DNA of 55,736 nucleotides from Mollicutes bacterium (GTDB lineage Bacteria > Bacillota_I > Bacilli_A > Izemoplasmatales > Izemoplasmataceae). The notes below the pieces were generated by a model. The model did not search any database. It had not been told where the DNA came from and was given only the letters and a program-made list of their open reading frames with translations. The translations under genes and the position numbers were made by a program. Below are positions 38,667-48,541 of this stretch, one piece after another; the first letter of the stretch is position 1; every line of letters starts with the position of its first letter. The stretch covers positions 1-55,736 of the forward strand of contig PWHE01000046.1 in the NCBI GenBank assembly GCA_003554735.1. Direction: 5' to 3'.

Positions 38667-40448
38667 ATGTGTGGAATTGTAGGCTATCTCGGGGAGGGCA
38701 ACGCCCGCAGTATCGTCCTTGAGGGACTGAAACGACTGGAGTACCGCGGCTATGACTCGGCGGGAATGAGTCTTTATGATGAAACGGAACAGTATTTTAA
38801 TGTATATAAAGAAAAGGGGAGAATCCAAGCCCTTGAATCAATCGTCGACATGGAGCGTTCACCGATGGGCATCGGCCATACGCGGTGGGCGACACACGGC
38901 AAGGTGAATCGCGAAAACGCCCATCCGCACAGAAGCGCGGACGGACGGTTCACCGTCGTGCACAATGGTGTGATCGACAACTACTCGAAACTGCGTGACC
39001 TCTATTTCGATGGGCATACGTTTCAAAGCGAGACGGATACTGAGGTGGTTGTGGAACTGATTGCCCATTATGCGTCGAAAATGCCCTCTCAGGATGCCAT
39101 CAGGAAGGTGCTCAAGATGCTTCATGGTTCCTATGCGATGCTGGTCATCGATGCGCTTGAACCTGGTACGCTCTATGCGGCCAAATACAAAAGCCCGCTT
39201 CTGATCGGCAAAAGCGACCAGGGCATCATCATTGGCTCGGACATGATGGCGCTTGTCGGGACGGCGGACAACTATCTGCCCTTGGACGATGAGACATTCG
39301 TCCGCATCACACGCAAGAATTTCACCCAATACGATCTTGACGGTGAAGTGCTGCCTTACACCATGAGCAAACTCGAAATGGATGACTTCACCTCTGAAAA
39401 AGGCGAGTTCGACCACTACATGCTCAAAGAGATACACGAACAACCGGCCGTGTTGAGACGCATCATCTCGAAATATTTCAACGAGACACACGTCCATATC
39501 GATGAGCGGCTTTTAAAAACCATCCGTCAACACGAACGTATCCATATCCTCGCGGCGGGCACGTCGATGCATGCCGGGATGATCGGCAAAGAACTGCTCG
39601 AAAGCCTCGCCGGCATCCCCTGTGAAGTCCATATCGCATCGGAGTTCGCCTATCAGCAACCCTTGCTTGGCGACAAACCGTTCTTCATACTGATTTCACA
39701 GAGCGGTGAGACCGCCGATCTAAGGGCGTGCCTGCTCAATCTCAAAAAAGCGAATCATCCGTCTTTGACGATCACCAACGTACGCACCTCCACACTGGCA
39801 AGAGAAGCGGACCATTCACTTGAACTGCACGCCGGACCGGAAATCGCGGTCGCCTCGACCAAGGCCTATACCGCCCAGATTGCGGTCCTTGCCATCCTGG
39901 CCTATTCAATGAGCGAACAGACCTTCGACCTGAAGCGCGAACTGAGCGAGGTCGCACAGGCCATGGAGCATTTTCTCGACCGCTACGAATCCGTCGAAAC
40001 TTTGACAACGAACCTTCTGACCAAGCGAAACTGTTTTTACATCGGCCGCGGCAGCGATTACCACGTGTGCCTTGAAGCGGCGCTTAAACTCAAGGAGATT
40101 TCCTACATCCAAACCGAGGGTTTCGCGGCGGGTGAACTGAAACACGGCACCATCGCCCTCATCGAGGAGGGCACGCCGGTCATCGCCATCATTTCAAACG
40201 ACAAGACCGCCGAAAACACGCGCAGCAATCTTTCGGAAGTCAAAAGCCGCGGGGCGCACACGCTGACCATCACATTCGAAAGCCTGAGCGAAAACGGCGA
40301 TGAGATTGTGCTTGACAACATCAACCCTTCGCTCGCACCGCTTTTGACGGTCATTCCGACGCAACTGATCGCCTACTATGCGGCGCTGAAACGCGGACAC
40401 GACATCGACAAACCACGCAACCTTGCGAAAAGTGTGACCGTCGAATGA
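38667..40448 (+). CDS. glmS: Glutamine--fructose-6-phosphate transaminase (isomerizing)
   Basis: MCGIVGYLGEGNARSIVLEGLKRLEYRGYDSAGM, SQSGETADLRA, C-terminal KPRNLAKSVTVE. Confidence 0.96.
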   Translation: MCGIVGYLGEGNARSIVLEGLKRLEYRGYDSAGMSLYDETEQYFNVYKEKGRIQALESIVDMERSPMGIGHTRWATHGKVNRENAHPHRSADGRFTVVHNGVIDNYSKLRDLYFDGHTFQSETDTEVVVELIAHYASKMPSQDAIRKVLKMLHGSYAMLVIDALEPGTLYAAKYKSPLLIGKSDQGIIIGSDMMALVGTADNYLPLDDETFVRITRKNFTQYDLDGEVLPYTMSKLEMDDFTSEKGEFDHYMLKEIHEQPAVLRRIISKYFNETHVHIDERLLKTIRQHERIHILAAGTSMHAGMIGKELLESLAGIPCEVHIASEFAYQQPLLGDKPFFILISQSGETADLRACLLNLKKANHPSLTITNVRTSTLAREADHSLELHAGPEIAVASTKAYTAQIAVLAILAYSMSEQTFDLKRELSEVAQAMEHFLDRYESVETLTTNLLTKRNCFYIGRGSDYHVCLEAALKLKEISYIQTEGFAAGELKHGTIALIEEGTPVIAIISNDKTAENTRSNLSEVKSRGAHTLTITFESLSENGDEIVLDNINPSLAPLLTVIPTQLIAYYAALKRGHDIDKPRNLAKSVTVE

Positions 40449-40529
40449 TATTCACTTGAACGGCATGATATGCTAAAATAGATTTGTCCAGATGAATTTG
40501 ACCCACACAGAATGAAGGAGGAATCATGC

Positions 40530-41846
40530 ATGGGGAAATACTTCGGAACCGACGGTGTGAGAGGTGTCGCGGGCGAGACGCTCACAAACGACATGGCTCT
40601 CAGAATCGGAAACGCACTCAAAGAAACATTCAACGCTGGGCGTGTTGTCATTGGCGGCGACACAAGAAAAAGCTCGGATCTTTTCGGGCTGTCCGTAGCC
40701 ACGGGGGCCATGGCAGCCGGCATTGATGTCGAATATGCCGGTGTCGTATCGACACCGATGATCGCGCACTATAGCAAACAGGAAAACATTGTCGGCATCA
40801 TGGTCACCGCTTCGCATAATCCATATCAGGATAACGGCATAAAAGTCTTCAATAGCGGCTATAAGATGAAACCCGAAGAAGAGACGGTTGTCGAAGCCTA
40901 CATGGACGGCGAGAAAACCCTGAGTGAAAAAGGGTTTGGAGCTTTCATGCCGACTGATAAGGTGGAGACGACCTACCGTGCCTTATATGACGGCATCGAT
41001 ACAGAAAAGACGAACCTGAGCGTCTGTCTCGACACCGCCAACGGCGCGACCTATGAGATCGCCGAGAAAATTCTGAAAGGACGCGTGGACGAAGTCCATG
41101 TCATCCATAACGACCCCGACGGCTTCAACATCAACAAAAACTGTGGTTCCACACACATGGAGGCACTTAAAAATACCGTCATCGAAGGCAAATACGATGT
41201 CGGATTCTCTTTCGACGGAGACGGCGACAGAGTGCTTGCGGTGGATCATCAGGGTCGTCTTTATGACGGCGATTTGCTGGTATACATCATCGCGACCCAC
41301 ATGAAAGAGGAAGGCAGACTGAACAAAAACACCGTCGTACTTACCAAAATGAGCAACCCGGGCATCGTCAAGGCATTCAAGGACAAAGGCATCAAAGTCG
41401 TGCGAACCGATGTCGGGGACAAATATGTGACCGCCGAAATGCGGAAAAGCGGCTATTCGATCGGTGGCGAAAATTCGGGCCACATCATCATAAACGATCG
41501 CCTTCAGACCGGCGATGGTGTGCTGGTTGCCTCAGAAGTGCTGAAAATTCTTCAAAAACGCAAACAACCCATCGTTTCATTGGTTGAAAATGTGGAGTTC
41601 TATCCGCAGACCACCAAAAACATCAAGAATGTCGACAAGACCGTTGTGGATAATAAAGCGGTCAAACAGGCTGTCAAAGACGCCAAAAAGACCCTCGGGA
41701 GCGACGCGCTTCTCCTGGTGCGACCCTCAGGGACCGAACCGCTTGTAAGAATCACCGTCTCGCACCCGGAAAACGCCATGGTCGAATCGACCATCCAGAC
41801 GCTGGAAACCGTCATTCTCAAACACGGACGTGATGAAAATGCCTAA
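40530..41846 (+). CDS. glmM: Phosphoglucosamine mutase
   Basis: MGKYFGTDGVRGVAGETLTNDMALRIG; VTASHNPYQDNGIKVF; FDGDGDR; RPSGTEPLVRI. Confidence 0.96.
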   Translation: MGKYFGTDGVRGVAGETLTNDMALRIGNALKETFNAGRVVIGGDTRKSSDLFGLSVATGAMAAGIDVEYAGVVSTPMIAHYSKQENIVGIMVTASHNPYQDNGIKVFNSGYKMKPEEETVVEAYMDGEKTLSEKGFGAFMPTDKVETTYRALYDGIDTEKTNLSVCLDTANGATYEIAEKILKGRVDEVHVIHNDPDGFNINKNCGSTHMEALKNTVIEGKYDVGFSFDGDGDRVLAVDHQGRLYDGDLLVYIIATHMKEEGRLNKNTVVLTKMSNPGIVKAFKDKGIKVVRTDVGDKYVTAEMRKSGYSIGGENSGHIIINDRLQTGDGVLVASEVLKILQKRKQPIVSLVENVEFYPQTTKNIKNVDKTVVDNKAVKQAVKDAKKTLGSDALLLVRPSGTEPLVRITVSHPENAMVESTIQTLETVILKHGRDENA

Positions 41847-43230
41847 TTTCGCCATCGTTCTTGCTGCCGGAAAAGGGACAAGAATGCGCACGAAACTCCC
41901 CAAATGTGCATTCCCGATCCTGAAAAAGCCGATGATCGAATACATTGTTGAAAACATCGAGGATTCCGACATCGACCGCGCCATCGCGGTCGTCGGACAT
42001 GAACGCAAAGTAATCATGGACCTTCTGGGCAACCGCGTCGAATACGCGGTTCAAGAAGACCAGCTCGGAACCGGTCATGCCGCGCTGATGACCAAACCGT
42101 TGCTTGAAAACGAAGAAGGGACCACGCTCATTCTTCTTGGCGACATGCCCTTGATCAGTCAGACCATTATTGAGAAGATTCTGCATACGCATCACAAGAC
42201 GGCCAATGACCTCACGGTCGTCACCTCGACCTTTGACGACCCGGAAGGCTACGGGCGCATTTTGCGTGATGATTATGGAAGAATCCAGGCCATCCGTGAA
42301 GACAAGAACGCAACCGATGAAGAGAAGCGAATCAATGAGATCAACACGGGCATCTATGCCGTCAAGAATGAACTGCTCTTCCAAATGCTTTCCAAAATTG
42401 AAAAGGATTCTTTAAAGAAGGAATACTACCTTACCGATATCGTCGAACTGATGAAAGACGACTACAATGTCGGGACCTTCACCATACGTAACCCCAAACA
42501 TGTCATGGGGGTCAATGATCTGGTGGATGTCAGTGAGGCGGAGAAAATCCTCCGCGATGAGATCAACCGTGGTCTGATGCTCTCAGGCGTATCCATGATC
42601 AACCCCGAGACCATCACCATCGGTCACAATGTGAAAATCGAAGGCAACGTGACCATCAACCCCAACACGACCATCACCGGGAGTTCGAAGATCGCCGAAG
42701 GCGCCGTCATCGGCCCGAACACCGAAATCCATAATGGCATCATCCACGAGAATGTGCATGTCAAACACTCGCTGATCTACGATAGCGAAGTTCATGAACG
42801 CACCACCATCGGTCCCTTCGCCCATCTTCGCAACCATGCGAACATCGGTAGGGACAATCGTGTCGGGAACTTCGTCGAGATCAAGAAATCCTCGACGGGC
42901 GCCAACACGAAAATGTCGCATCTGGCCTATATCGGCGATACGGAATGCGGCAGCGGCGTCAACTTCGGAAGCGGTTCGGTCACCGTCAACTACGACGGTG
43001 TCAACAAGCACAAAACCTATATCGGTGACGATGTCTTCATCGGATGCAACACCAACCTTATCGCGCCGATCCGCATCGAGGACAATGTCTTCATCGCGGC
43101 CGGTTCGACCGTAACCAAAGACATCCCAAAAGGCGCCCTCGCCATCGCACGGGGCCATCAGATCAACAAAGAGGATTACGCCAAGAACCTGATCAAGCCC
43201 AAACCGAAAAACAATGGTGAAAACAGTTGA
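41833..43230 (+). CDS. glmU: Bifunctional UDP-GlcNAc pyrophosphorylase / GlcN-1-P acetyltransferase
   Basis: IVLAAGKGTRMRTKLPKCAFPI; hexapeptide-repeat C-terminus; NFVEIKKSSTGANTKMSHLAYIGD. Confidence 0.95.
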   Translation: MKMPNFAIVLAAGKGTRMRTKLPKCAFPILKKPMIEYIVENIEDSDIDRAIAVVGHERKVIMDLLGNRVEYAVQEDQLGTGHAALMTKPLLENEEGTTLILLGDMPLISQTIIEKILHTHHKTANDLTVVTSTFDDPEGYGRILRDDYGRIQAIREDKNATDEEKRINEINTGIYAVKNELLFQMLSKIEKDSLKKEYYLTDIVELMKDDYNVGTFTIRNPKHVMGVNDLVDVSEAEKILRDEINRGLMLSGVSMINPETITIGHNVKIEGNVTINPNTTITGSSKIAEGAVIGPNTEIHNGIIHENVHVKHSLIYDSEVHERTTIGPFAHLRNHANIGRDNRVGNFVEIKKSSTGANTKMSHLAYIGDTECGSGVNFGSGSVTVNYDGVNKHKTYIGDDVFIGCNTNLIAPIRIEDNVFIAAGSTVTKDIPKGALAIARGHQINKEDYAKNLIKPKPKNNGENS

Positions 43231-43254
43231 CATTGCACAGCGCTATGCTATAAT
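43227..43254 (+). promoter_or_regulatory. Promoter for infC-rpmI-rplT operon (overlaps glmU stop)
   Basis: TTGACA - 16 nt - TATAAT. Confidence 0.8.
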
Positions 43255-43260
43255 ATGTGA

Positions 43261-43400
43261 AGTTGATAAACGAATATTGGTGGAAAGAAGAGTACCCACT
43301 CTCACCTGATCGACCGAAGTCGGTAGGTATACGCTACGAAATGACAATGTTATTTCAGTGTGGGTACAGTATGTACCCGCACTTTTTTCTTGTTTCCCCA
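43261..43400 (+). promoter_or_regulatory. Ribosomal protein L20-type leader with terminator/antiterminator
   Basis: Terminator GTGTGGGTAC-agtat-GTACCCGCAC + TTTTTT (43358-43388); upstream GTACCCAC (43292-43299) perfectly complementary to terminator arm GTGGGTAC (43360-43367). Confidence 0.85.
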
Positions 43401-43421
43401 AATACCCAGGAGGTGACAAAC

Positions 43422-43961
43422 ATTAAGAGAAAATCCGAAAGCAAGCGGAAAGGCGAAGGTATCCTGAATGAGGATATCCGTGCCAGAGAAGTCATGGTGA
43501 TTGCCGAAGACGGTGAACAACTCGGCGTCAAACCCAAAAACGAAGCGATCAACCTCGCGTACGACCGCGATCTCGACCTCGTCGTCGTCGCGCCGAATGC
43601 GAAACCGCCGGTCGCGAAATTCATGGACTATAACAAATACCGTTACGAACAGCAGAAGAAAGCCCGTGAAGCCAAAAAGAAACAAAACGTCATGCAGCTC
43701 AAGGAGCTCAGACTCTCACCGAAAATCGAAAAACATGACTTCGACACCAAACTGAAACAGGGCCGTAAGTTTCTTGAAAGCGGCGACAAGCTCAAGCTTT
43801 CCATCCGTTTCAGAGGCCGTGAGATGGCACACACCGACCAAGGCCGAAAAGTGCTTCTGGACTTTGCGGACAAATGCAAAGACATCGGTGACGTCGAATC
43901 ACGTCCGAAACAGGACGGCCGTACCATGATCATGACGCTCACGCCTAAAAAAGACAAGTAA
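43422..43961 (+). CDS. infC: Translation initiation factor IF-3 (probable ATT start)
   Basis: AGGAGG 8 nt before in-frame ATT; ILNEDIRAREVMVIAEDGEQLGVKPKNEAINLAYDRDLDLVVVAPNAKPPVAKFMDYNKYRYEQQKK. Confidence 0.93.
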   Translation: MKRKSESKRKGEGILNEDIRAREVMVIAEDGEQLGVKPKNEAINLAYDRDLDLVVVAPNAKPPVAKFMDYNKYRYEQQKKAREAKKKQNVMQLKELRLSPKIEKHDFDTKLKQGRKFLESGDKLKLSIRFRGREMAHTDQGRKVLLDFADKCKDIGDVESRPKQDGRTMIMTLTPKKDK

Positions 43962-43984
43962 AGTTAAGTAAAGGAGGATTTCCC

Positions 43985-44185
43985 ATGCCTAAGCAAAAAA
44001 CCCATTCAGCGACAGCGAAGCGTGTCAAAAAGACCGCAAGCGGAAAACTCAAAGTTTCCCGTGCCAATAGAAACCACCTGAAAGGCAACAAATCCAAAAA
44101 GGCGATTCGCAACAACCGCAAAGCCGGTTTCATTTCAGCGAGCGATGAAAAGCGAATCAAAAACCAAATCGCACACATCAAATAA
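43985..44185 (+). CDS. rpmI: 50S ribosomal protein L35
   Basis: MPKQKTHSATAKRVKKTASGKLKVSRANRNHLKGNKSKK. Confidence 0.97.
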   Translation: MPKQKTHSATAKRVKKTASGKLKVSRANRNHLKGNKSKKAIRNNRKAGFISASDEKRIKNQIAHIK

Positions 44186-44216
44186 TCCCATTGTATAATA
44201 TCTAGGAGGTATACCC

Positions 44217-44753
44217 ATGCCAAGAGTAAAAGTTGGTACACTGTCCCGCAGACGCCGCAAGAGAACTCTGAAACTTGCCAAAGGCTACTTCGGGTCCAAA
44301 CATGTTCTATATAAGACCGCAAATCAACAGGTGATGAAATCACTCGCCTATTCATACCGTGACCGCAAAAAACGCAAAAGCGATTTCCGTAAACTGTGGA
44401 TCAGCCGCATCAACGCTGCCGCAAGACAAAACGGAATGTCCTATTCACGGATGATCAACGGGCTCAAACAAGCCGGCGTTGAAATCAACAGAAAGATGCT
44501 TGCGGACATCGCCGTGCATGACGCGGACGGTTTCCAGTCATTGGTCGAAGCCGCACAAAAAGGCTTGAAAGGTGAACTGTCACCAATTGAAGCCAAACAA
44601 GCCGAAGCGAAAGAAGCGTCCAAGCCCGCTTCAAAAGAAGAAGATCTTTCCAAGCTTACCGTCGATGAACTCAAAGAACTCTGCAAAGAGCGCGACATCA
44701 CCGGTTATTCTTCAATGAAGAAAGCCGAACTCATCGACGCCCTCAGCAAGTAA
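44217..44753 (+). CDS. rplT: 50S ribosomal protein L20 with C-terminal Rho_N/SAP-like extension
   Basis: [77 protein letters not shown]; tail [35 protein letters not shown]. Confidence 0.96.
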   Translation: MPRVKVGTLSRRRRKRTLKLAKGYFGSKHVLYKTANQQVMKSLAYSYRDRKKRKSDFRKLWISRINAAARQNGMSYSRMINGLKQAGVEINRKMLADIAVHDADGFQSLVEAAQKGLKGELSPIEAKQAEAKEASKPASKEEDLSKLTVDELKELCKERDITGYSSMKKAELIDALSK

Positions 44754-44771
44754 ACCGATTGTTCACAATGA

Positions 44772-44799
44772 AGAACCGACTGCATGTCGGTTTTTTTGT
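44772..44799 (+). terminator. Rho-independent terminator after rplT
   Basis: AACCGAC-tgcat-GTCGGTT + TTTTT. Confidence 0.9.
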
Positions 44800-44898
44800 G
44801 ACGTATAATGGAATAAACCGCTACAAATAGCCTGTGGAAGCAAAATTGCAGTCTTTTATTTCACGTTACTGTGTGCTATAATCAAGTAAGGTGATTCC

Positions 44899-46206
44899 AT
44901 GAAAACATTCAGACACTATCTCTATCCTCTGCATATTGCCGCAATCACTGCCGCATCCCTTCTTTTCAACATTCTGGGGCTTCATGCCATCGGGCTGGGG
45001 ATTTTTTTCGTCACGCTTGTTGTGCTTGTGGCGCTCCGTTTAAGAGTGATCACCCTGTTGCCGTTATTATTGTTCGCCCCATTCATCATGAGTGGCCAGC
45101 GCGATTTTGGCGGTTATCTTCAAGCTTACTATCTGGCCGCCGCGCCCGTGCTCCTTTTCGATATGTTCAGACATCGTAGGCTCAAACGTTTCGGTTCACT
45201 CGGTGTGGCGCTGATTTTGCTTGTCGATGTCGCCGCCCTTTCCCTCTTCGGCGCGCCTTCGCTGATTAGCGGGCTTGAAGGGTTGTTAATCCTTTCCCTC
45301 GCGTTTTTGGTCTACCTTTATCTGGTCAATACGTTCACGCCCGATGAGAGACTCACCGCGAATGTATCGTGGCTGTTCACAGGACTGTCCGCGGTTGTGC
45401 TTGTTCAGATGTTTATGGGTCTTTATCAATCCGAGCTGGGCCTTTTTGAGTCCATGCGTCAGCGGGATGTCAACTTCGCTTGGATAAGACATACGGAACT
45501 TCTTTATATCAACCTTCTGAGTATCCCGCTCATCGGCTATCTCATGACACGCTATCGCTTCAAACTCCCTTTCATGCTTGGCATGTTCTTGGCCTATGTG
45601 CCTTTCATGCTATTGCTCGATGTGATCGCGATGATGAGCGGTGCCGTATTGTTGATCCTTTGTGCTGTCTATGTCATCCATCAATCGCACAATCGTCTGC
45701 AAACACTCATTGAAGGTGTGGTGTTCGCCGGCCTCACAGCACTGGTGCTCTATCTTGTCAACATGCGTTACGACAGCGTCATATGGCGCGTATACGACCA
45801 TGTCATCAGTCGCGACTTCACGACGCTCAGTGAGCTTACGGCCACCTTCAGCGTAGCGTGGCAGGCGTTCCTTTCGAGTCCGATTGTCGGGACCGGCGGA
45901 ATCCGTTCTTCCATTGTCTATCTGGCGGAAGAAGGCCTCAGGATGCGTTTTTATCAAAACGTTTTCCTTCAGGCGCTTACGCTTGGTACCGTCGGATTCC
46001 TTGCGTTTGTCTACCTGCAATACCGAAAAGTGAAACTGCTCATGAAAACGGAACGTCGCATGCGCTACTTCGTGCTCTCACTCCTTTTTGTGGCGATTTT
46101 CATACAAGGCGCGTTCGACGCCATGTATTTCCACTATATATTCCTGGTCGCTTTCTTCCTTGTCCTCGCCGCACTTGAGGTCAATGTGAAAGCCGCCGTC
46201 AAATAA
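44899..46206 (+). CDS. O-antigen ligase/polymerase-like polytopic membrane protein
   Basis: Approximately 10-12 hydrophobic segments with periplasmic-type loop (SVAWQAFLSSPIVGTGGIRSSIVYLAEEG) typical of Wzy_C/WaaL-like proteins. Confidence 0.65.
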   Translation: MKTFRHYLYPLHIAAITAASLLFNILGLHAIGLGIFFVTLVVLVALRLRVITLLPLLLFAPFIMSGQRDFGGYLQAYYLAAAPVLLFDMFRHRRLKRFGSLGVALILLVDVAALSLFGAPSLISGLEGLLILSLAFLVYLYLVNTFTPDERLTANVSWLFTGLSAVVLVQMFMGLYQSELGLFESMRQRDVNFAWIRHTELLYINLLSIPLIGYLMTRYRFKLPFMLGMFLAYVPFMLLLDVIAMMSGAVLLILCAVYVIHQSHNRLQTLIEGVVFAGLTALVLYLVNMRYDSVIWRVYDHVISRDFTTLSELTATFSVAWQAFLSSPIVGTGGIRSSIVYLAEEGLRMRFYQNVFLQALTLGTVGFLAFVYLQYRKVKLLMKTERRMRYFVLSLLFVAIFIQGAFDAMYFHYIFLVAFFLVLAALEVNVKAAVK

Positions 46207-46231
46207 TCCGGAAAATCCATAGGAGGCACCC

Positions 46232-47335
46232 ATGAAAAAAATATATCTTTTTATCCTCTCTCTCGCCCTTGTGATTACCTTGAGCGCCTGTGGTGGTCGG
46301 AACACTGAGCTTGTCTACAACCCTTATGCGGGGGTTGATTGGGACAACACCACGCAAATCAATGCCGCTTTGCATAACCATACCGATTACTCCGACGGTG
46401 ACTACATGCCGCATGAAGTCGTCGATATCTATAAGGACCTAGGGTTTACCGCGCTTGCGATCACGGACCATGACAACTATCCGCCGGATGACATTGTCTT
46501 TCCCTGGACCGAATTCGCATCATTCAGGGAAGGTTATGAGAACCGCGACCCCGAAGCCCTTGAAATGATCGCCATCCCCGGCATCGAATATTCCTATCAT
46601 CATCACATGACAGCACTGTATATCGACCATCAGCCGGGCCAGGCATATGATGAAAGGGATCTTTTCGATCTCATCGGTGAAACGGAAGACGCCCTCGGGT
46701 GGTTTGCGCATCCCGGACGCTACTGGGAGTTTGACTCGTTTGCGCAACGTGATGACATCGCGATGGAATGGTATGTGCCTTATTTCGAAGATTATCCGCT
46801 TGAAACGTTGCTCGGCATCGAGGTCTTTTCGCAACGCGACCGTCATGAAACCGATCGCGTTTTGTGGGACTATCTGCTCACCGAGTTCATGCCAGACCGT
46901 CCGGTTTACGGTTTTGGGGTGGATGATTTCCACGGAACCTATGCAGGGTATTCCTACACCACCCACCTGATGAATGACCCACTTGATGGCGACGCATTCA
47001 GACAGACCTTGCTGGATGGGCATTTCTTCGCGGTGAGCCGGATCAACAATGACGACCCGGTCCCCATCATCGAAAAAATCATTGTCGATGAGGAAAACAA
47101 GACCATCGAAATTGTCGCCTCCGATTACGACCGGATTCACTGGATCAGCGGCATATCGGATGCCGGCAGCGGCGTTTACGTCAGTGAAATCATCCATGAA
47201 GGCGCCGTGTTCGATTACTCCGATTACGATCTGAGCTACATTCGTGTGGAACTCCAGGCCGGCAGCGAAGGGTCCTCTTTCATGCGCCGCACGTTGACAC
47301 AACCTTTCGGCTTCGCTGAAGCAGAAGACGAATAG
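46232..47335 (+). CDS. PHP-domain lipoprotein (putative exported metal-dependent phosphoesterase)
   Basis: Lipobox ITLSAC; ALHNHTDYSDGDYMPHEVVDIYKDLGFTALAITDHDNY PHP motif; WFAHPGR; GFGVDDFHG. Confidence 0.85.
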   Translation: MKKIYLFILSLALVITLSACGGRNTELVYNPYAGVDWDNTTQINAALHNHTDYSDGDYMPHEVVDIYKDLGFTALAITDHDNYPPDDIVFPWTEFASFREGYENRDPEALEMIAIPGIEYSYHHHMTALYIDHQPGQAYDERDLFDLIGETEDALGWFAHPGRYWEFDSFAQRDDIAMEWYVPYFEDYPLETLLGIEVFSQRDRHETDRVLWDYLLTEFMPDRPVYGFGVDDFHGTYAGYSYTTHLMNDPLDGDAFRQTLLDGHFFAVSRINNDDPVPIIEKIIVDEENKTIEIVASDYDRIHWISGISDAGSGVYVSEIIHEGAVFDYSDYDLSYIRVELQAGSEGSSFMRRTLTQPFGFAEAEDE

Positions 47336-47346
47336 CCGTTTAAAAC

Positions 47347-47379
47347 AAAAGGATTTCGCTTGAGCGAAATCCTTTATTG
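47347..47379 (+). terminator. Rho-independent terminator
   Basis: AAAGGATTTCGCT-tg-AGCGAAATCCTTT. Confidence 0.75.
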
Positions 47380-47474
47380 ATTGTTGAGTCGATGTTGTTC
47401 ATAGTCTCTTAGGTTGCAGATTTCAATCCCATTGACTATAGGATTAATGTGTTATCCAGCAGATTACTGCATTA

Positions 47475-48128
47475 TTATTTTCTTCTGTGTTCACCTTGAT
47501 CAACCAACAATTTGCGAGCTTTTTGCCACGCTTTCGTCTCGCGTTCCGTCAATTTTTCGTTGACGTGTTTGAAGTCGTTTTTGCGTTTTATCTCCTTCAA
47601 ATCCTGAAGGAGTTCCTGATATTTATGCCCGGTTATTGAGCTGTAGCTTTTCAAGTCGGGATTTTTAGCTTTTTTCATGCGTTTGAGCATTATTTTGTGG
47701 TGATGCATGCACAGGATGCCGCGGTCTTCGTAATGCGTCTTGAAATCCGCTTCATTGAAGGCTTTTTGGAAAATGTTGAGATAAATGGCCTCGCTGGTGT
47801 TTTCCGATTCACACAGCATGCACGGTTTGGTGTGTTTGTCTTTTTTCGAGTAGCTACCGTCTTCAAGCCGTCTGAGTTCAACATCGAGCAGATGTCCATA
47901 GACGATTGCGTGATTGATTGAATCGCCCTGCTCATAGAATTTTTCCGTGTGATGTTCACAAAATCCTTTCGAATCGATGAAACGTTTGCGAAACTCCACG
48001 TCACTGACGTGCTGGTATTGCAACACACTGATTTTTTGATGCGTCCGGTCGTCGATGAGTCGACAGATCGGACAACGCCTTTCTTCCATGCGTTTGACAA
48101 TGTCATGCCATGTATAGTTACGTTCCAT
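47475..48128 (-). CDS. DUF6062-like Cys-rich protein
   Basis: MERNYTWHDIVKRMEERRCPICRLIDDR; GFCEHH; KPCMLCESEN; GILCMHHHK paired CxxC/CxHH motifs. Confidence 0.7.
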   Translation of the reverse strand: MERNYTWHDIVKRMEERRCPICRLIDDRTHQKISVLQYQHVSDVEFRKRFIDSKGFCEHHTEKFYEQGDSINHAIVYGHLLDVELRRLEDGSYSKKDKHTKPCMLCESENTSEAIYLNIFQKAFNEADFKTHYEDRGILCMHHHKIMLKRMKKAKNPDLKSYSSITGHKYQELLQDLKEIKRKNDFKHVNEKLTERETKAWQKARKLLVDQGEHRRK

Positions 48129-48237
48129 GAAACCACCCTTTCTGAGTCCAGCATATTGTAAGTAAAAACAGTCCAAAAGTCAATAAAACCGTGTATCAAC
48201 GAATCGTTTCCTTACGAACCTTAAAGGTGCCATATAT

Positions 48238-48267
48238 TTGACAATCCGCTATTTTCAGCGGTATAAT
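48238..48267 (+). promoter_or_regulatory. Strong promoter for structured RNA
   Basis: TTGACA - 18 nt - TATAAT. Confidence 0.85.
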
Positions 48268-48273
48268 ACAAGT

Positions 48274-48459
48274 GTAACCTGGTTGCAGGGAAATCACTCA
48301 CGTGCGACCCCAACTTATAATATAAGGAGCCGAGGCTCTTCCTGTGTTGAACGCCTGCGTATCCTGCAGGAATCCTGATGGAACGAGCAAGAGGCTACCC
48401 CCATAGTAGAATTCCGGTTCTGCAATCGAGTGATTTCCCTTCAGCCAGGTTACTTTTTT
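48274..48459 (+). ncRNA. ssrS: 6S RNA-like (SsrS-type) structured RNA
   Basis: About 185-nt rod: closing stem GTAACCTGG...CCAGGTTAC and GGGAAATCACTC...GAGTGATTTCCC, central unpaired region, inner imperfect hairpin, terminal T-run; own promoter; no ORF. Confidence 0.7.
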
Positions 48460-48541
48460 ATGCCTGTTTTTCTTTTATGGCTTGTCAATTCACTGCCTAC
48501 GCCATATAATGAATATAAGAGCTAAAGAAAGAGGGATGGTT

